Assembly (NCBI GenBank): GCA_016870245.1
Contig: VGCA01000008.1
Span: 1 to 35,658, forward strand
Length of the DNA: 35,658 bases
Source of the DNA: Actinomycetota bacterium
GTDB taxonomy: Bacteria; Actinomycetota; Acidimicrobiia; IMCC26256; PALSA-555
Reading direction: 5' to 3'
The position numbers and the translations under genes are program-made. How positions within the stretch are numbered: position 1 is the first letter of the stretch; each line of letters starts with the position of its first letter. This document shows, in pieces, positions 26,080 through 34,818 of this stretch. The notes below the pieces were generated by a model that was not told the origin of the DNA, did no database searches, and saw only the letters and a list, made by a program, of their open reading frames with translations.

Positions 26080-26868
26080 CTACGCGCCGCGGAAGTAGGC
26101 GGCGCGCTTCTCCACGAACGCGGCTACGCCCTCGATGCCGTCGGCGGAGCGGCCGGCCCGGGCCATCTCCTCCGACTCCAGGGCGAGGTGCTGGTCGAGC
26201 GTGTGCTCGAGGCTGCCGTGCATCAGCCGCTTCGCCCCGCCGTACGCGAGCGTGGGGCCGGCGGCGATCGTCTCGGCGAGTGCCTCGGCGGTGGCGGTCA
26301 GCGCGTCGTCGGGCACGACCTGGGTCACGATCCCCCAGTCGAGCGCCTCGGCGGCGCTGAGCGCCCGGTTGGTGATGGCGAGCTCGAGCGCCCGCCTCAC
26401 CCCCACGAGTCGGGGCAGGAACCAGCTGCTCGACCCGTCGGGGGTCAGGCCGATCCCGGTGTAGGCCATCACGAACTTCGCCGACTCGGCCGCGATCACG
26501 ATGTCGGACGAGGCCACGAAGCCCATGCCCGCGCCGGCCGCGCTCCCCTGCACCGCGCAGATCACCGGGGCGTCCAGCCGGACGAGCTGGGAGATCGCCG
26601 CGTGCAGCGGCACGGTGATCTCCCGGATGTGGTGGCCGAGGCCGTCGCCCAGGGTCGCGAAGCCCTTCACGTCGCCGCCGCCGCAGAAGCGGGCACCCGC
26701 GCCGGTGAGCAGCACCGCCCGCACCGACGGGTCGTCGGCGAACGAGGTGGCCGCCACGAGCAGCTCCTCGCTCATGCGCAGGTTGATGCCGTTGGCCGCG
26801 TCGGGCCGGTGCAGCGTGAGGCGGGCGATGCCGCCGCTGCGCTCCACGATCAGGGTCTCGAAGTCCAT
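26080..26868 (-). CDS. Enoyl-CoA hydratase/isomerase family protein
   Basis: MDFETLIVERSGGIARLTLHRPDAANGINLRM, GAGARFCGGGDVKGF, QGSAAGAGMGFVASSDIVIAAESAKFVMAYTGIGLTPDGSSSW. TACGCT 7 nt before ATG 26868. Confidence 0.92.
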   Translation of the reverse strand: MDFETLIVERSGGIARLTLHRPDAANGINLRMSEELLVAATSFADDPSVRAVLLTGAGARFCGGGDVKGFATLGDGLGHHIREITVPLHAAISQLVRLDAPVICAVQGSAAGAGMGFVASSDIVIAAESAKFVMAYTGIGLTPDGSSSWFLPRLVGVRRALELAITNRALSAAEALDWGIVTQVVPDDALTATAEALAETIAAGPTLAYGGAKRLMHGSLEHTLDQHLALESEEMARAGRSADGIEGVAAFVEKRAAYFRGA

Positions 26869-26908
26869 GCGCCGGAGCGTAGCGACCATGGGAATCGCGT
26901 CGTCGGGG

Positions 26909-26931
26909 GACGCATGGTGTGACCATGCGTC
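26909..26931. promoter_or_regulatory. Perfect 10-bp inverted repeat with 3-nt loop; terminator or operator
   Basis: GACGCATGGT gtg ACCATGCGTC between the permease stop (26966) and the enoyl-CoA hydratase start (26868). Confidence 0.5.
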
Positions 26932-26965
26932 TCTCGACCGACACCCAGAGGGGGTCAGGGACGCA

Positions 26966-29539
26966 TCATTCGGTGGTGATGGCGTCGAGGACGTCGAGGC
27001 GGGCGGCCCGGCGGGCGGGGAGCACTCCGGCGAGCAGTCCGGCGAGTGCGGCGAGGACGCCGAAGATCACCAGCTGTGAGACGGGGATCGCCAGCGTGAT
27101 CCCGTCCGACGCGAACGCCTGCACGATCATCACGCCGAAGAACAGGCCGATCGCCAGGCCGAGCAGCGATCCGAACGACGCAGTGATGAGCGCCTCGCCC
27201 CGGATCATGCGCTTCAGCTGCACGCGCGACATGCCCACCGCCCGCATCAGCCCGATCTCACGCGTCCGTTCGAACACCGACAACGCCAGCGTGTTGACGA
27301 TGCCGACCAGGGCGATGACCACCGCCAGCAGCAGCAACACGTACATCAGGCCGAGGATCTGGTTGAACTGGGCGATCTGACGGTCGACGAAGCCCGCCAG
27401 GTTGTCGGCCTCGACGCCGCCGATCCGGTCGGCGATGCCCTCGACGATCTTCGCCGCCTCCTTGGTGGAGACGTCGTCGGGCTTGAGGACGCCGACGTAG
27501 AAGTCGAGCGGGTCGGGGAAGCCGTCCCAGTTGTCGGTCGAGACGATGAAGTCGGCGTCGGTCGGGAGTGCCTTCTTGTCGTCGAAGAACCCCTGCACGG
27601 TGAGCGTCCCGGGGCCATTGGGGAAGCGCACGTCGAGCACGTCGCCCACCTCGATCCCGCGGTCCTCCGCCGTGTCGCGGTGGACGAGCATGCCTCCTTC
27701 GTCGGCGAAGGCCGCCGCCGCGCGCCGGGAGACCCCGGCGTCGGTCATCTCGGTGAACTCGGGGGACGCGCCGAGGATCGCCGTGCCGTCGCCGTCGATC
27801 TCGATCGTGCCGAACCGGTACTCCACGACGGTCGACCCCGGCAGCTCGTCGCGCACCGCCTGCGCGGCCTCCGGCGAGAACGGCGCGAAGCCGCTCGGCG
27901 ACAGGATGAAGTCGGCGGTCGTCTGATCCTCGATCGCGGAGCGGAACGTCGTCTTGAACGACTGCGACATGATCGCGATCGCGCTCACGAGCGCGAGCCC
28001 GATCATCAGCGCGGCCGCGGTCGCGGCCGTGCGCCGCGGGTTCCGCTGCGCGTTCTCGCGGGCGAGGATCCCGGTGATGAAGTTGCCCTTGATCGCGGGC
28101 CACGTGAGCAGGCGCGCCGCCGGCTTCGCGGCGAGCGGGCTGAGCATGGCGACGCCCACGAACACGAGCAGCGCGGAGACGCCCACGAACGCGGCGGCCG
28201 AGCCGCCCGAGAGGTCGCCGAACAGGCCGTTGAGCAGGGCGAGGACACCCAGCACGAGCAGCACCGTGCCCCAGATGTACCGACGCCGTCCGGCACCGCC
28301 GTCGAACGCCTGGTCGCGCAGCGCGGCGATGGGCGGGATCTTCGACGCCCGCCGGGCGGGCCCGAGGGCCGCCACCATCGTCACGCCGGTCCCGACGAGG
28401 AACGACACCACGATCGTGCGGGGCTCGATCTGCAGCGCGCCGCCGGGGAGGTCGATCCCGAACGCGGAGAGCAGCCCCTGCAGCGGCGACACGATGAGGA
28501 TCCCGAGCACGATGCCGAGGATCGACGAGAGCGCGCCCACCACGAACGCCTCGATCACCACCGATCCCACGACCTGCTTCCCGCTCGCACCGAGCGCTCG
28601 GAGCAACCCGAGCTCGCGGATCCGCTGGGCGACCGTGATCGAGAACGTGTTGTAGATGACGAACGCGCCGACGAACAGGGCGATGAGCGCGAACACGAGC
28701 AGGAACGTGTTGAAGAACGAGAGGTTCTTCTTCAGCTCGTCGGACTGCTCCTTCGCGAGCTGCTCGCCGGTGATCGACTCGAAGTCGCCGTTGAGCCCGG
28801 CGTCGCGCAACGCCCGCCGGATGTTGTCACGCACCTCGGTCTGCGAGACGCCGGCGTCGGCCTTGACCTCGATGACGTCCCACTGGTCGACGCGGTTCAT
28901 CACCTCCTGGGCGGTCTCGGGCTCGAAGGCCGCGAGGGTCGCGCCGACCAGCCCGTCCCTCTTCCCGCCGAACAGGAAGGCGCCGACGACCTCGAGCTCG
29001 CGCGGCTCCACCGTGAGGAAGGAGATGCGAGCAGTGTCGCCGAGGCGGAACTTGCCCTCCTCGAACGTCTTCAGGTCGAGCGCGACCTCGTCGGGCGCGC
29101 GCGGCGCTCGGCCCTCGACGATCTCCGACGACTGGTTGACCGACTCGCTCGGGGACCGCCACGGAGTGCCGAACGTGGGCGCCTGGTTCTGGACCGCCTC
29201 ACCGTCGGTGCCCGTCACCAGCGCGTAGCCGAGGATGTTGCCCTGGGCGAGATCGACCCCCTTCGCGTCCTGCACGGTGTCGACCAGCGATCCCGGCACC
29301 GGCGGGCGGGTCTGCTCGCCACCACCGGCCTGGTTCGACGCCTTGAACGGCTCCTTCGCCCGCACGACTGCGTCGACGCCCTTCGTCGTGTTCGCGAACA
29401 GGTTGTCGAACACGCTGCCGAGCGTGTCGGTCAGCACGAAGGTGCCGGCCATGAAGGCCACGCCCAGCACGATCGCGATCGACGTGAGGACGAGCCGGAA
29501 CTTCTTGGCGAAGAGCCCGCGCAGGGTCGCGCGCCACAT
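26966..29539 (-). CDS. ABC transporter permease, FtsX/MacB-like (two FtsX domains)
   Basis: 857 aa; MWRATLRGLFAKKFRLVLTSIAIVLGVAFMAGTFVLTDTLG; VAQRIRELGLLRALGAS and ERTREIGLMRAVGMSR. Confidence 0.93.
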   Translation of the reverse strand: MWRATLRGLFAKKFRLVLTSIAIVLGVAFMAGTFVLTDTLGSVFDNLFANTTKGVDAVVRAKEPFKASNQAGGGEQTRPPVPGSLVDTVQDAKGVDLAQGNILGYALVTGTDGEAVQNQAPTFGTPWRSPSESVNQSSEIVEGRAPRAPDEVALDLKTFEEGKFRLGDTARISFLTVEPRELEVVGAFLFGGKRDGLVGATLAAFEPETAQEVMNRVDQWDVIEVKADAGVSQTEVRDNIRRALRDAGLNGDFESITGEQLAKEQSDELKKNLSFFNTFLLVFALIALFVGAFVIYNTFSITVAQRIRELGLLRALGASGKQVVGSVVIEAFVVGALSSILGIVLGILIVSPLQGLLSAFGIDLPGGALQIEPRTIVVSFLVGTGVTMVAALGPARRASKIPPIAALRDQAFDGGAGRRRYIWGTVLLVLGVLALLNGLFGDLSGGSAAAFVGVSALLVFVGVAMLSPLAAKPAARLLTWPAIKGNFITGILARENAQRNPRRTAATAAALMIGLALVSAIAIMSQSFKTTFRSAIEDQTTADFILSPSGFAPFSPEAAQAVRDELPGSTVVEYRFGTIEIDGDGTAILGASPEFTEMTDAGVSRRAAAAFADEGGMLVHRDTAEDRGIEVGDVLDVRFPNGPGTLTVQGFFDDKKALPTDADFIVSTDNWDGFPDPLDFYVGVLKPDDVSTKEAAKIVEGIADRIGGVEADNLAGFVDRQIAQFNQILGLMYVLLLLAVVIALVGIVNTLALSVFERTREIGLMRAVGMSRVQLKRMIRGEALITASFGSLLGLAIGLFFGVMIVQAFASDGITLAIPVSQLVIFGVLAALAGLLAGVLPARRAARLDVLDAITTE

Positions 29540-29558
29540 GAGCAGCCGCCGGTGCCGG

Positions 29559-30314
29559 TCAGTCGCCGAGACGACGCATGTTGTCCATCACCGAGTCGAC
29601 CGTGGGCTCGGAGATGTCACCGCAGATGAGACCGTCGGCGAGGAACACGACACGGTCGGCGTAGGCGGCCGCCACGGGGTCGTGGGTGACCATCACGATG
29701 GTCTGGCCGAGCTGGTCGACCGCCTTGCGCATGAAGCCCAGGATCTCGGCTCCCGACTTCGAGTCGAGGTTGCCGGTGGGCTCGTCGGCGAAGATCACCT
29801 CCGGCCGGCTGGCCAGCGCCCGGGCCACCGCCACCCGCTGCTGCTGGCCGCCCGAGAGCTCGTTGGGCCGGTGGTCGACACGGTCGGCGAGGTGGACGGT
29901 CTCGATGATCTGGTCGAGCCACGCCTGGTCGGGCTTCTTGCCCGCCAGCGCGAGCGGCAGGGTGACGTTCTCGAGGCCGGTGAGCGTGGGCACCAGGTTG
30001 TAGGCCTGGAAGACGAAGCCGATCTTCTCCCGCCGGATCAGCGTGAGCTGCTTCTCGCTCATCGCGCTGATCTCGTCGTCGCCCAGGAAGATCTGCCCGG
30101 CGGTGACCCGGTCGAGGCCGGCGAGGCAGTGCAGCAGCGTCGACTTGCCCGAGCCCGACGGACCCATGATCGCGGCGTACTGCCCGCGCTGGAACTCCAC
30201 CGAGACGCCGGCGAGCGCGTTGACCACGGTGTCGCCGGCGCCGTAGACCTTGGTGACGTCGACGGCCCGAGCGGCCGCGGTGGTGGAAGTGGGGGTCGGC
30301 ACGGTCGCCGTCAC
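29559..30314 (-). CDS. ABC transporter ATP-binding protein (LolD/MacB type)
   Basis: GTG 30314 with GGAGG upstream; MGPSGSGKSTLLHCLAGLD, LSGGQQQRVAVARALASRPEVIFADEPTGNLD. Confidence 0.95.
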   Translation of the reverse strand: MTATVPTPTSTTAAARAVDVTKVYGAGDTVVNALAGVSVEFQRGQYAAIMGPSGSGKSTLLHCLAGLDRVTAGQIFLGDDEISAMSEKQLTLIRREKIGFVFQAYNLVPTLTGLENVTLPLALAGKKPDQAWLDQIIETVHLADRVDHRPNELSGGQQQRVAVARALASRPEVIFADEPTGNLDSKSGAEILGFMRKAVDQLGQTIVMVTHDPVAAAYADRVVFLADGLICGDISEPTVDSVMDNMRRLGD

Positions 30315-30406
30315 GAAGGTCCTCCGGGGGCTGCGCGGGTCGCGGATCGGGGCGGATCGGGGGGACACCTGACCGTCCGCTCGGCCGGTGAGGCCAGACT
30401 ACGGGC

Positions 30407-31261
30407 TCAATCCGCCGTGCTGGTCGCCCGCTCCCGGTACAGGGGGGCGTCCTTCTCCTCGCCGTGGCGGCCCAGCCACCAGAACCAGACCACGCCGAAC
30501 AGGAACAGGCCGAGGCTCACCCAGGCGTTGACCCGCAGGCCGAGCACCTCGTGGGCGTCGTCGATGCGGAGGTTCTCGAAGAAGAACCGGCCGAACGTGT
30601 ACATGACGACGTACAGCGCGGTGAGCTGGCCCCGCTTGAGCCGCAGCCGTGCGTCGATCCAGAGCAGGGCCAGACCGCCGATCAGGCAGAAGATCGACTC
30701 GTACAGGAACGTCGGGTGGAAGGTGGCGAACTCGGCGTAGCCCTCCGGCCGCTTGGCCGCTGAGATCTCGAGCGCCCACGGCAGGTCGGAGGGCCGGCCG
30801 AACAGCTCCTGGTTGAACCAGTTGCCCCACCGCCCCAGCGCCTGGGCGAAGAACAGGCCCGGCACCACGCAGTCGGCCACCGCGAGCGCCGAGCCCCGCT
30901 TCCGGTACGCGAGGATCGCGAGCGCGGCGGCTCCACCGAGCACGGCCCCCCAGATGGCCAGCCCGCCCTTCCAGATCTTGAACGCGTCGACCCAGCGGCC
31001 GTCGTCGAAGCGCTGGTAGTCGGTGATCACGTGGTAGAGCCGGGCGCCCACCACGCCGCTGATGACGACGATCAGCGCGCCGTCGAGGATCTCGCCGGGG
31101 TCACCGCCCAGCTTCCCCCAACGCAGCATCGTCATCCGCACGGCGATGATCACGCCGATGGCGAGCAGCAGCCCGTAGACGTGCAGGGAGAGCGGCCCGA
31201 CGTCGAGCGTGTTCTGGCTCGGGCTCGGGATCGACGCGACCAGGGCGGGGACCGTCGGCAC
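30407..31261 (-). CDS. lgt: Prolipoprotein diacylglyceryl transferase
   Basis: GTG 31261; LHVYGLLLAIGVIIAVRMTMLRWGK, GGLAIWGAVLGGAAAL, GRWGNWFNQELFGRP, HPTFLYESIFCLIGGLAL. TACGAT 6 nt upstream of GTG. Confidence 0.94.
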   Translation of the reverse strand: MPTVPALVASIPSPSQNTLDVGPLSLHVYGLLLAIGVIIAVRMTMLRWGKLGGDPGEILDGALIVVISGVVGARLYHVITDYQRFDDGRWVDAFKIWKGGLAIWGAVLGGAAALAILAYRKRGSALAVADCVVPGLFFAQALGRWGNWFNQELFGRPSDLPWALEISAAKRPEGYAEFATFHPTFLYESIFCLIGGLALLWIDARLRLKRGQLTALYVVMYTFGRFFFENLRIDDAHEVLGLRVNAWVSLGLFLFGVVWFWWLGRHGEEKDAPLYRERATSTAD

Positions 31262-31318
31262 GGGCCGATCGTAGGGGGCGACTCCAGTTCCGGGGCCCGC
31301 CGTGCCGATACTGCCGGT

Positions 31319-32338
31319 GTGCGGATGACGAGGGGACGGACGCTCGCGGCACTGACCGCGGTGGCCGCGGTGGCGCTGTCCGCCTGCGATCCCACGCCGG
31401 ATCCCGCGCCGTCCCCGTCGCCATCTCCGCCGTCGACGACGACCACGACGACCACCACGAGCGGTCCGACCCCGGGCTCGACCGGGACCGGCGACCAGAA
31501 CGGCTCGCTGGGCACCTGCCCCGTCTTCCCCGCCGACAACGCCTGGAACACCGACGTGTCGGGCTCCCCCGTCCACCCGAGCTCCGACGCCTACATCACC
31601 AACATCCTCGCCAACGGCGGCGACTACCTCCACGCCGACTTCGGGGGCGGCGGCGCGTACGGGATCCCGTACGTGACCGTGCCGGGCACGCAGCCCAAGG
31701 TCCCGGTCGAGTTCGTCGATTGGCCCGACGAGAGCGACCCCGGCCCGTACCCGATCCCGCTCGGCGCCCCCATCGAGGGGGGCGGTGACCGCCACGTCAT
31801 CGCCGTCGACCGGGGTGCGTGCGTGCTCTACGAGCTGTACAACGCCACGCCACTCGCCGACCGCTGGCAGGCGAGCAACGGCGCGCGGTTCGACCTGCGC
31901 TCCAACGCGCTGCGGCCGCTCGGCTGGACTTCTGCCGACGCCGCCGGCCTGCCGATCTTCGCCGGGCTCGTGCGCTACGACGAGGTCGCGGCCGGCCGCA
32001 TCCCCCACGCGCTCCGCTTCACCGTCAACGCCACCCAGCGGGGCTACATCCTCCCGGCGACCCACTGGGCGTCGTCGAGCACCGACCCGAACCGGCCGCC
32101 GATGGGGCTGCGGCTCAGGCTCAAGGCGTCGTACGACATCAGCCGGTTCACCGGGCAGTCGCGGGTGGTACTCGAGGCGTTGAAGCGGTACGGGATGATC
32201 GTCGCCGACAACGGGTCGAACTGGTTCATCACCGGCGCGGCCGACAGCCGGTGGAACGACACCGACCTCAACCAGCTCAAGACCGTCCCGGGGAGCGCGT
32301 TCGAAGTCGTCGACACCGGTCCCGTCCGCACCCGCTGA
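31319..32338 (+). CDS. Putative lipoprotein of uncharacterised family
   Basis: Lipobox VALSAC, Pro/Ser/Thr linker, then CPVFPADNAWNTDVSGSPVHPSSDAYI...DRHVIAVDRGACVLYELYNA...LRPLGWTSADAAGLPIFAGLVRYDEVAAGRIPHALRFT. GATACT 6 nt before GTG. Confidence 0.85.
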   Translation: MRMTRGRTLAALTAVAAVALSACDPTPDPAPSPSPSPPSTTTTTTTTSGPTPGSTGTGDQNGSLGTCPVFPADNAWNTDVSGSPVHPSSDAYITNILANGGDYLHADFGGGGAYGIPYVTVPGTQPKVPVEFVDWPDESDPGPYPIPLGAPIEGGGDRHVIAVDRGACVLYELYNATPLADRWQASNGARFDLRSNALRPLGWTSADAAGLPIFAGLVRYDEVAAGRIPHALRFTVNATQRGYILPATHWASSSTDPNRPPMGLRLRLKASYDISRFTGQSRVVLEALKRYGMIVADNGSNWFITGAADSRWNDTDLNQLKTVPGSAFEVVDTGPVRTR

Positions 32339-32341
32339 CGA

Positions 32342-32387
32342 TGCGTTGCTCGCCGTCGCTCGGATCCGAGCGACGGTGAGAAGCGCA
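32342..32387. repeat. Long inverted repeat containing a 24-bp perfect palindrome
   Basis: TGCGTTGCTCG CCGTCGCTCGGA|TCCGAGCGACGG TGAGAAGCGCA; starts 4 nt after the lipoprotein stop. Confidence 0.9.
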
Positions 32388-32428
32388 CCGGGAGGTCCGG
32401 GATCGACGGTGAGAAGCGCATCGGGGGG
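32371..32428 (+). repeat. 33-bp-period direct repeat, about 1.8 copies
   Basis: CGACGGTGAGAAGCGCACCGGG at 32371 and CGACGGTGAGAAGCGCATCGGG at 32404. Confidence 0.88.
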
Positions 32429-32443
32429 TGGCAGCATGAGGGG

Positions 32444-32938
32444 GTGCGGGCCTCACGGATCGAGCCGGGACCGGGGCAGGAGTCGGCGTGGGACTACCCG
32501 CGGCCGCCGGCGTTGGAGCCGACCACCGCGCACCTCGTGGTCGTCCTCGGTGGGGTGACGATCGCCGACACGCGCGCCGCGTACCGCGTGCTCGAGACGA
32601 GCCACCCGCCCAACTACTACCTCCCGCCCGACGACGTCGTGCCCGGCGCGCTCGAGCCCGCCCCCGGCTCGTCGTTCTGCGAGTGGAAGGGCCGCGCGCA
32701 CTACCTCACCGTGCGGGGCGGCGACCGCGAGGAGGTCGCCGCGGCATGGGCCTACGACGCACCCAGCCCGCGCTTCGCGGCCGTCGCCGGCTACGTCGCC
32801 TTCTACCCCGGCCGCATGGACGCGTGCTTCGTCGACGGCGAGCGGGTGGTGCCCCAGGACGGCGGCTTCTACGGCGGCTGGATCACGTCACGCGTCGTCG
32901 GCCCGTTCAAGGGCGGCCCCGGCACCCGCGGCTGGTGA
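32444..32938 (+). CDS. DUF427 family protein
   Basis: GTG start; VVLGGVTIADTRAAYRVLETSHPPNYYLPPDDV...SFCEWKGRAHYLTV...AWAYDAPSPRFAAVAGYVAFYPGRMDACFVDGE. Confidence 0.9.
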   Translation: MRASRIEPGPGQESAWDYPRPPALEPTTAHLVVVLGGVTIADTRAAYRVLETSHPPNYYLPPDDVVPGALEPAPGSSFCEWKGRAHYLTVRGGDREEVAAAWAYDAPSPRFAAVAGYVAFYPGRMDACFVDGERVVPQDGGFYGGWITSRVVGPFKGGPGTRGW

Positions 32939-32979
32939 ATCCCCCGGCACGGGGACGGGGGGGTCGATACGGTCGGTGG

Positions 32980-33615
32980 ATGGAGATCGCGATCCTGCTG
33001 TTCCCCCGACTCACCGCGCTCGACGCGGTCGGGCCCTACGAGGTGCTGCGCAGCCTCCCCGACGTCACGCTGCGCATGGTCGCGGCGAGCCCCGGCCCCC
33101 AGCGCACCGACCACGGCGCCCTCGCGCTGGTGGCCGACACGTCGATCGATGACATGCCCGCGCCCGACGTGGTGGTGATCCCGGGCGGCCCCGGCGAGGT
33201 CGGCGTGCGCGAGGACCCGCGCTCCCTCGACTGGGTGCGGTCGGTCCACCGCACCTCCACCTGGACCACTTCGGTGTGCACCGGCTCACTCGTCCTCGGC
33301 GCGGCCGGGCTGCTCGAGGGGCGCCGCGCCACCAGCCACTGGACGGCGCTCGACACGCTCGCCGGCTTCGGCGCCGAGCCCACCGAGGAGCGGGTGGTCG
33401 TCGACGGCAAGATCGTCACCGCGGCGGGCGTGTCGTCGGGGATCGACATGGCGCTGTGGCTCGCCGCGCAGCTCGCCGACGAGGAGACCGCCCGGGCCAT
33501 CCAGCTCTCGATCGAGTACGACCCACAACCACCGTTCGACGCGGGGTCGACCGCGAAGGCCTCAGCCGCCCTCGTCGACCGCCTCCGCCGCAGCAGCCGC
33601 TTCGCCACCGGCTGA
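32980..33615 (+). CDS. DJ-1/PfpI family protein
   Basis: MEIAILLFPRLTALDAVGPYEVLRSLPDV, VVVIPGGPGE, WTTSVCTGSLVLGAAGLLEGRRATSHW (nucleophilic Cys). TACGGT 6 nt before ATG. Confidence 0.93.
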   Translation: MEIAILLFPRLTALDAVGPYEVLRSLPDVTLRMVAASPGPQRTDHGALALVADTSIDDMPAPDVVVIPGGPGEVGVREDPRSLDWVRSVHRTSTWTTSVCTGSLVLGAAGLLEGRRATSHWTALDTLAGFGAEPTEERVVVDGKIVTAAGVSSGIDMALWLAAQLADEETARAIQLSIEYDPQPPFDAGSTAKASAALVDRLRRSSRFATG

Positions 33616-34818
33616 CGGCGCGTCGGTCGGCGCGGGACGCGGCTGCATCCGGGACAGCGCGACCACGGTTGCGATGGCGATCGCCACGACGACGACGACC
33701 ACGGCGAACAGGAGGAACGTCGGCGACGGCCAGATCACGAGGATCACGAGGCCGGCCGCGGCGATCCCGGCCGACAGCGCGGCCCGGTGCTGGCGGGCCC
33801 AGAGGGCGGCGGGCGGCACGTCGCGCGAGGAGCCCCGTAGGCGCTCCGCGACCCGGCCGATCCACCCGGGGCTCGACACGAGCGCCACGACGGCGACGAA
33901 CAGGCCGAGCACGATCACGTACCACGACCAGTCCCGCAGCGCGACCACCAGGGTGTCGTAGACCTCCTTCGTCGCGTTCGCGTCGAGTGACGCCTGTCCG
34001 GCCTGGTCGACGGTGACCCGCCGACCGAGGTCGATGCCGACTGCCAGCAGCGCGGTGGTGGCCGCGACGCCGAGGCCCAGCGCGACGACGTAGCGCCGCC
34101 GGCGCGGCGCGATCGCGATCGCGGCCACGACCGTCACCACGAAGAGGATCGGCAGCACCGACGACAGCGTGTCGAGCGCGTCGAACCCGGTCTGGAGCTT
34201 CGGAACCAGATCGGACTCGAGGAGCGTGACCTCGATCGTGTCGGACGGGATCTCCACCCGCTTCAGCACACCGACGCCCCGGTCGACGAGCCGCTCGCGC
34301 ACCCGGTCGGCGACGAGCCCGAGGTCGAGGACGATGGCGTCGTTCCGCTGGTCGACCGCCTCGCCCTGGCCGGTGAACATCGCCACGACCTGCTCGTGCG
34401 CGATGCGGTTGGCCCGGGTCCAGAGCTGCTCGAACGCGGTGGACTCGAGCAGGCGCTCGGTCTGGTTGAGCGCGACGCCCCGCAGGGAGCCGGTGAGCGC
34501 GGGGCCGAGGACGTCGGTGGGCCCGGGCAGCGCGTCGGTGATGCGCTCCTCCAGGTCGGTGGCCGCGAACAGCTCGGTGACGATGCGGTTCGCCAGCGCG
34601 TCGGTGACGACCTCGTTGCTCGCGAGCGGGGCCACGGTGTCGACGTAGCCGTCGGTGTCGATGATGCGGTCGTGCACCCACTTGGCGGTGACGGCGAGTG
34701 GGGCGAGCAGCGCCGCGACCACCACGAGGACGATGGCGACCCACCGGCGCCACCGAGCGGGGTGGTGCGCCGGCGCGGGCGCGTCCTCGGGGGCGGCGTG
34801 GGCCGCGACCGCGCTCAC
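33562..34818 (-). CDS. Conserved membrane protein of unknown function
   Basis: GTG 34818 overlaps the glycosylase stop (GTGA); N-terminal TM, large extracytoplasmic-looking region, then several C-terminal TMs. Confidence 0.82.
   Translation of the reverse strand: MSAVAAHAAPEDAPAPAHHPARWRRWVAIVLVVVAALLAPLAVTAKWVHDRIIDTDGYVDTVAPLASNEVVTDALANRIVTELFAATDLEERITDALPGPTDVLGPALTGSLRGVALNQTERLLESTAFEQLWTRANRIAHEQVVAMFTGQGEAVDQRNDAIVLDLGLVADRVRERLVDRGVGVLKRVEIPSDTIEVTLLESDLVPKLQTGFDALDTLSSVLPILFVVTVVAAIAIAPRRRRYVVALGLGVAATTALLAVGIDLGRRVTVDQAGQASLDANATKEVYDTLVVALRDWSWYVIVLGLFVAVVALVSSPGWIGRVAERLRGSSRDVPPAALWARQHRAALSAGIAAAGLVILVIWPSPTFLLFAVVVVVVAIAIATVVALSRMQPRPAPTDAPSAGGEAAAAAEAVDEGG

Noticed and set aside
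27680-29629. 649-aa plus-strand ORF opposite the ABC permease
   Set aside because: Antisense shadow of a clear FtsX permease; Glu/Arg/His-rich with no family features.
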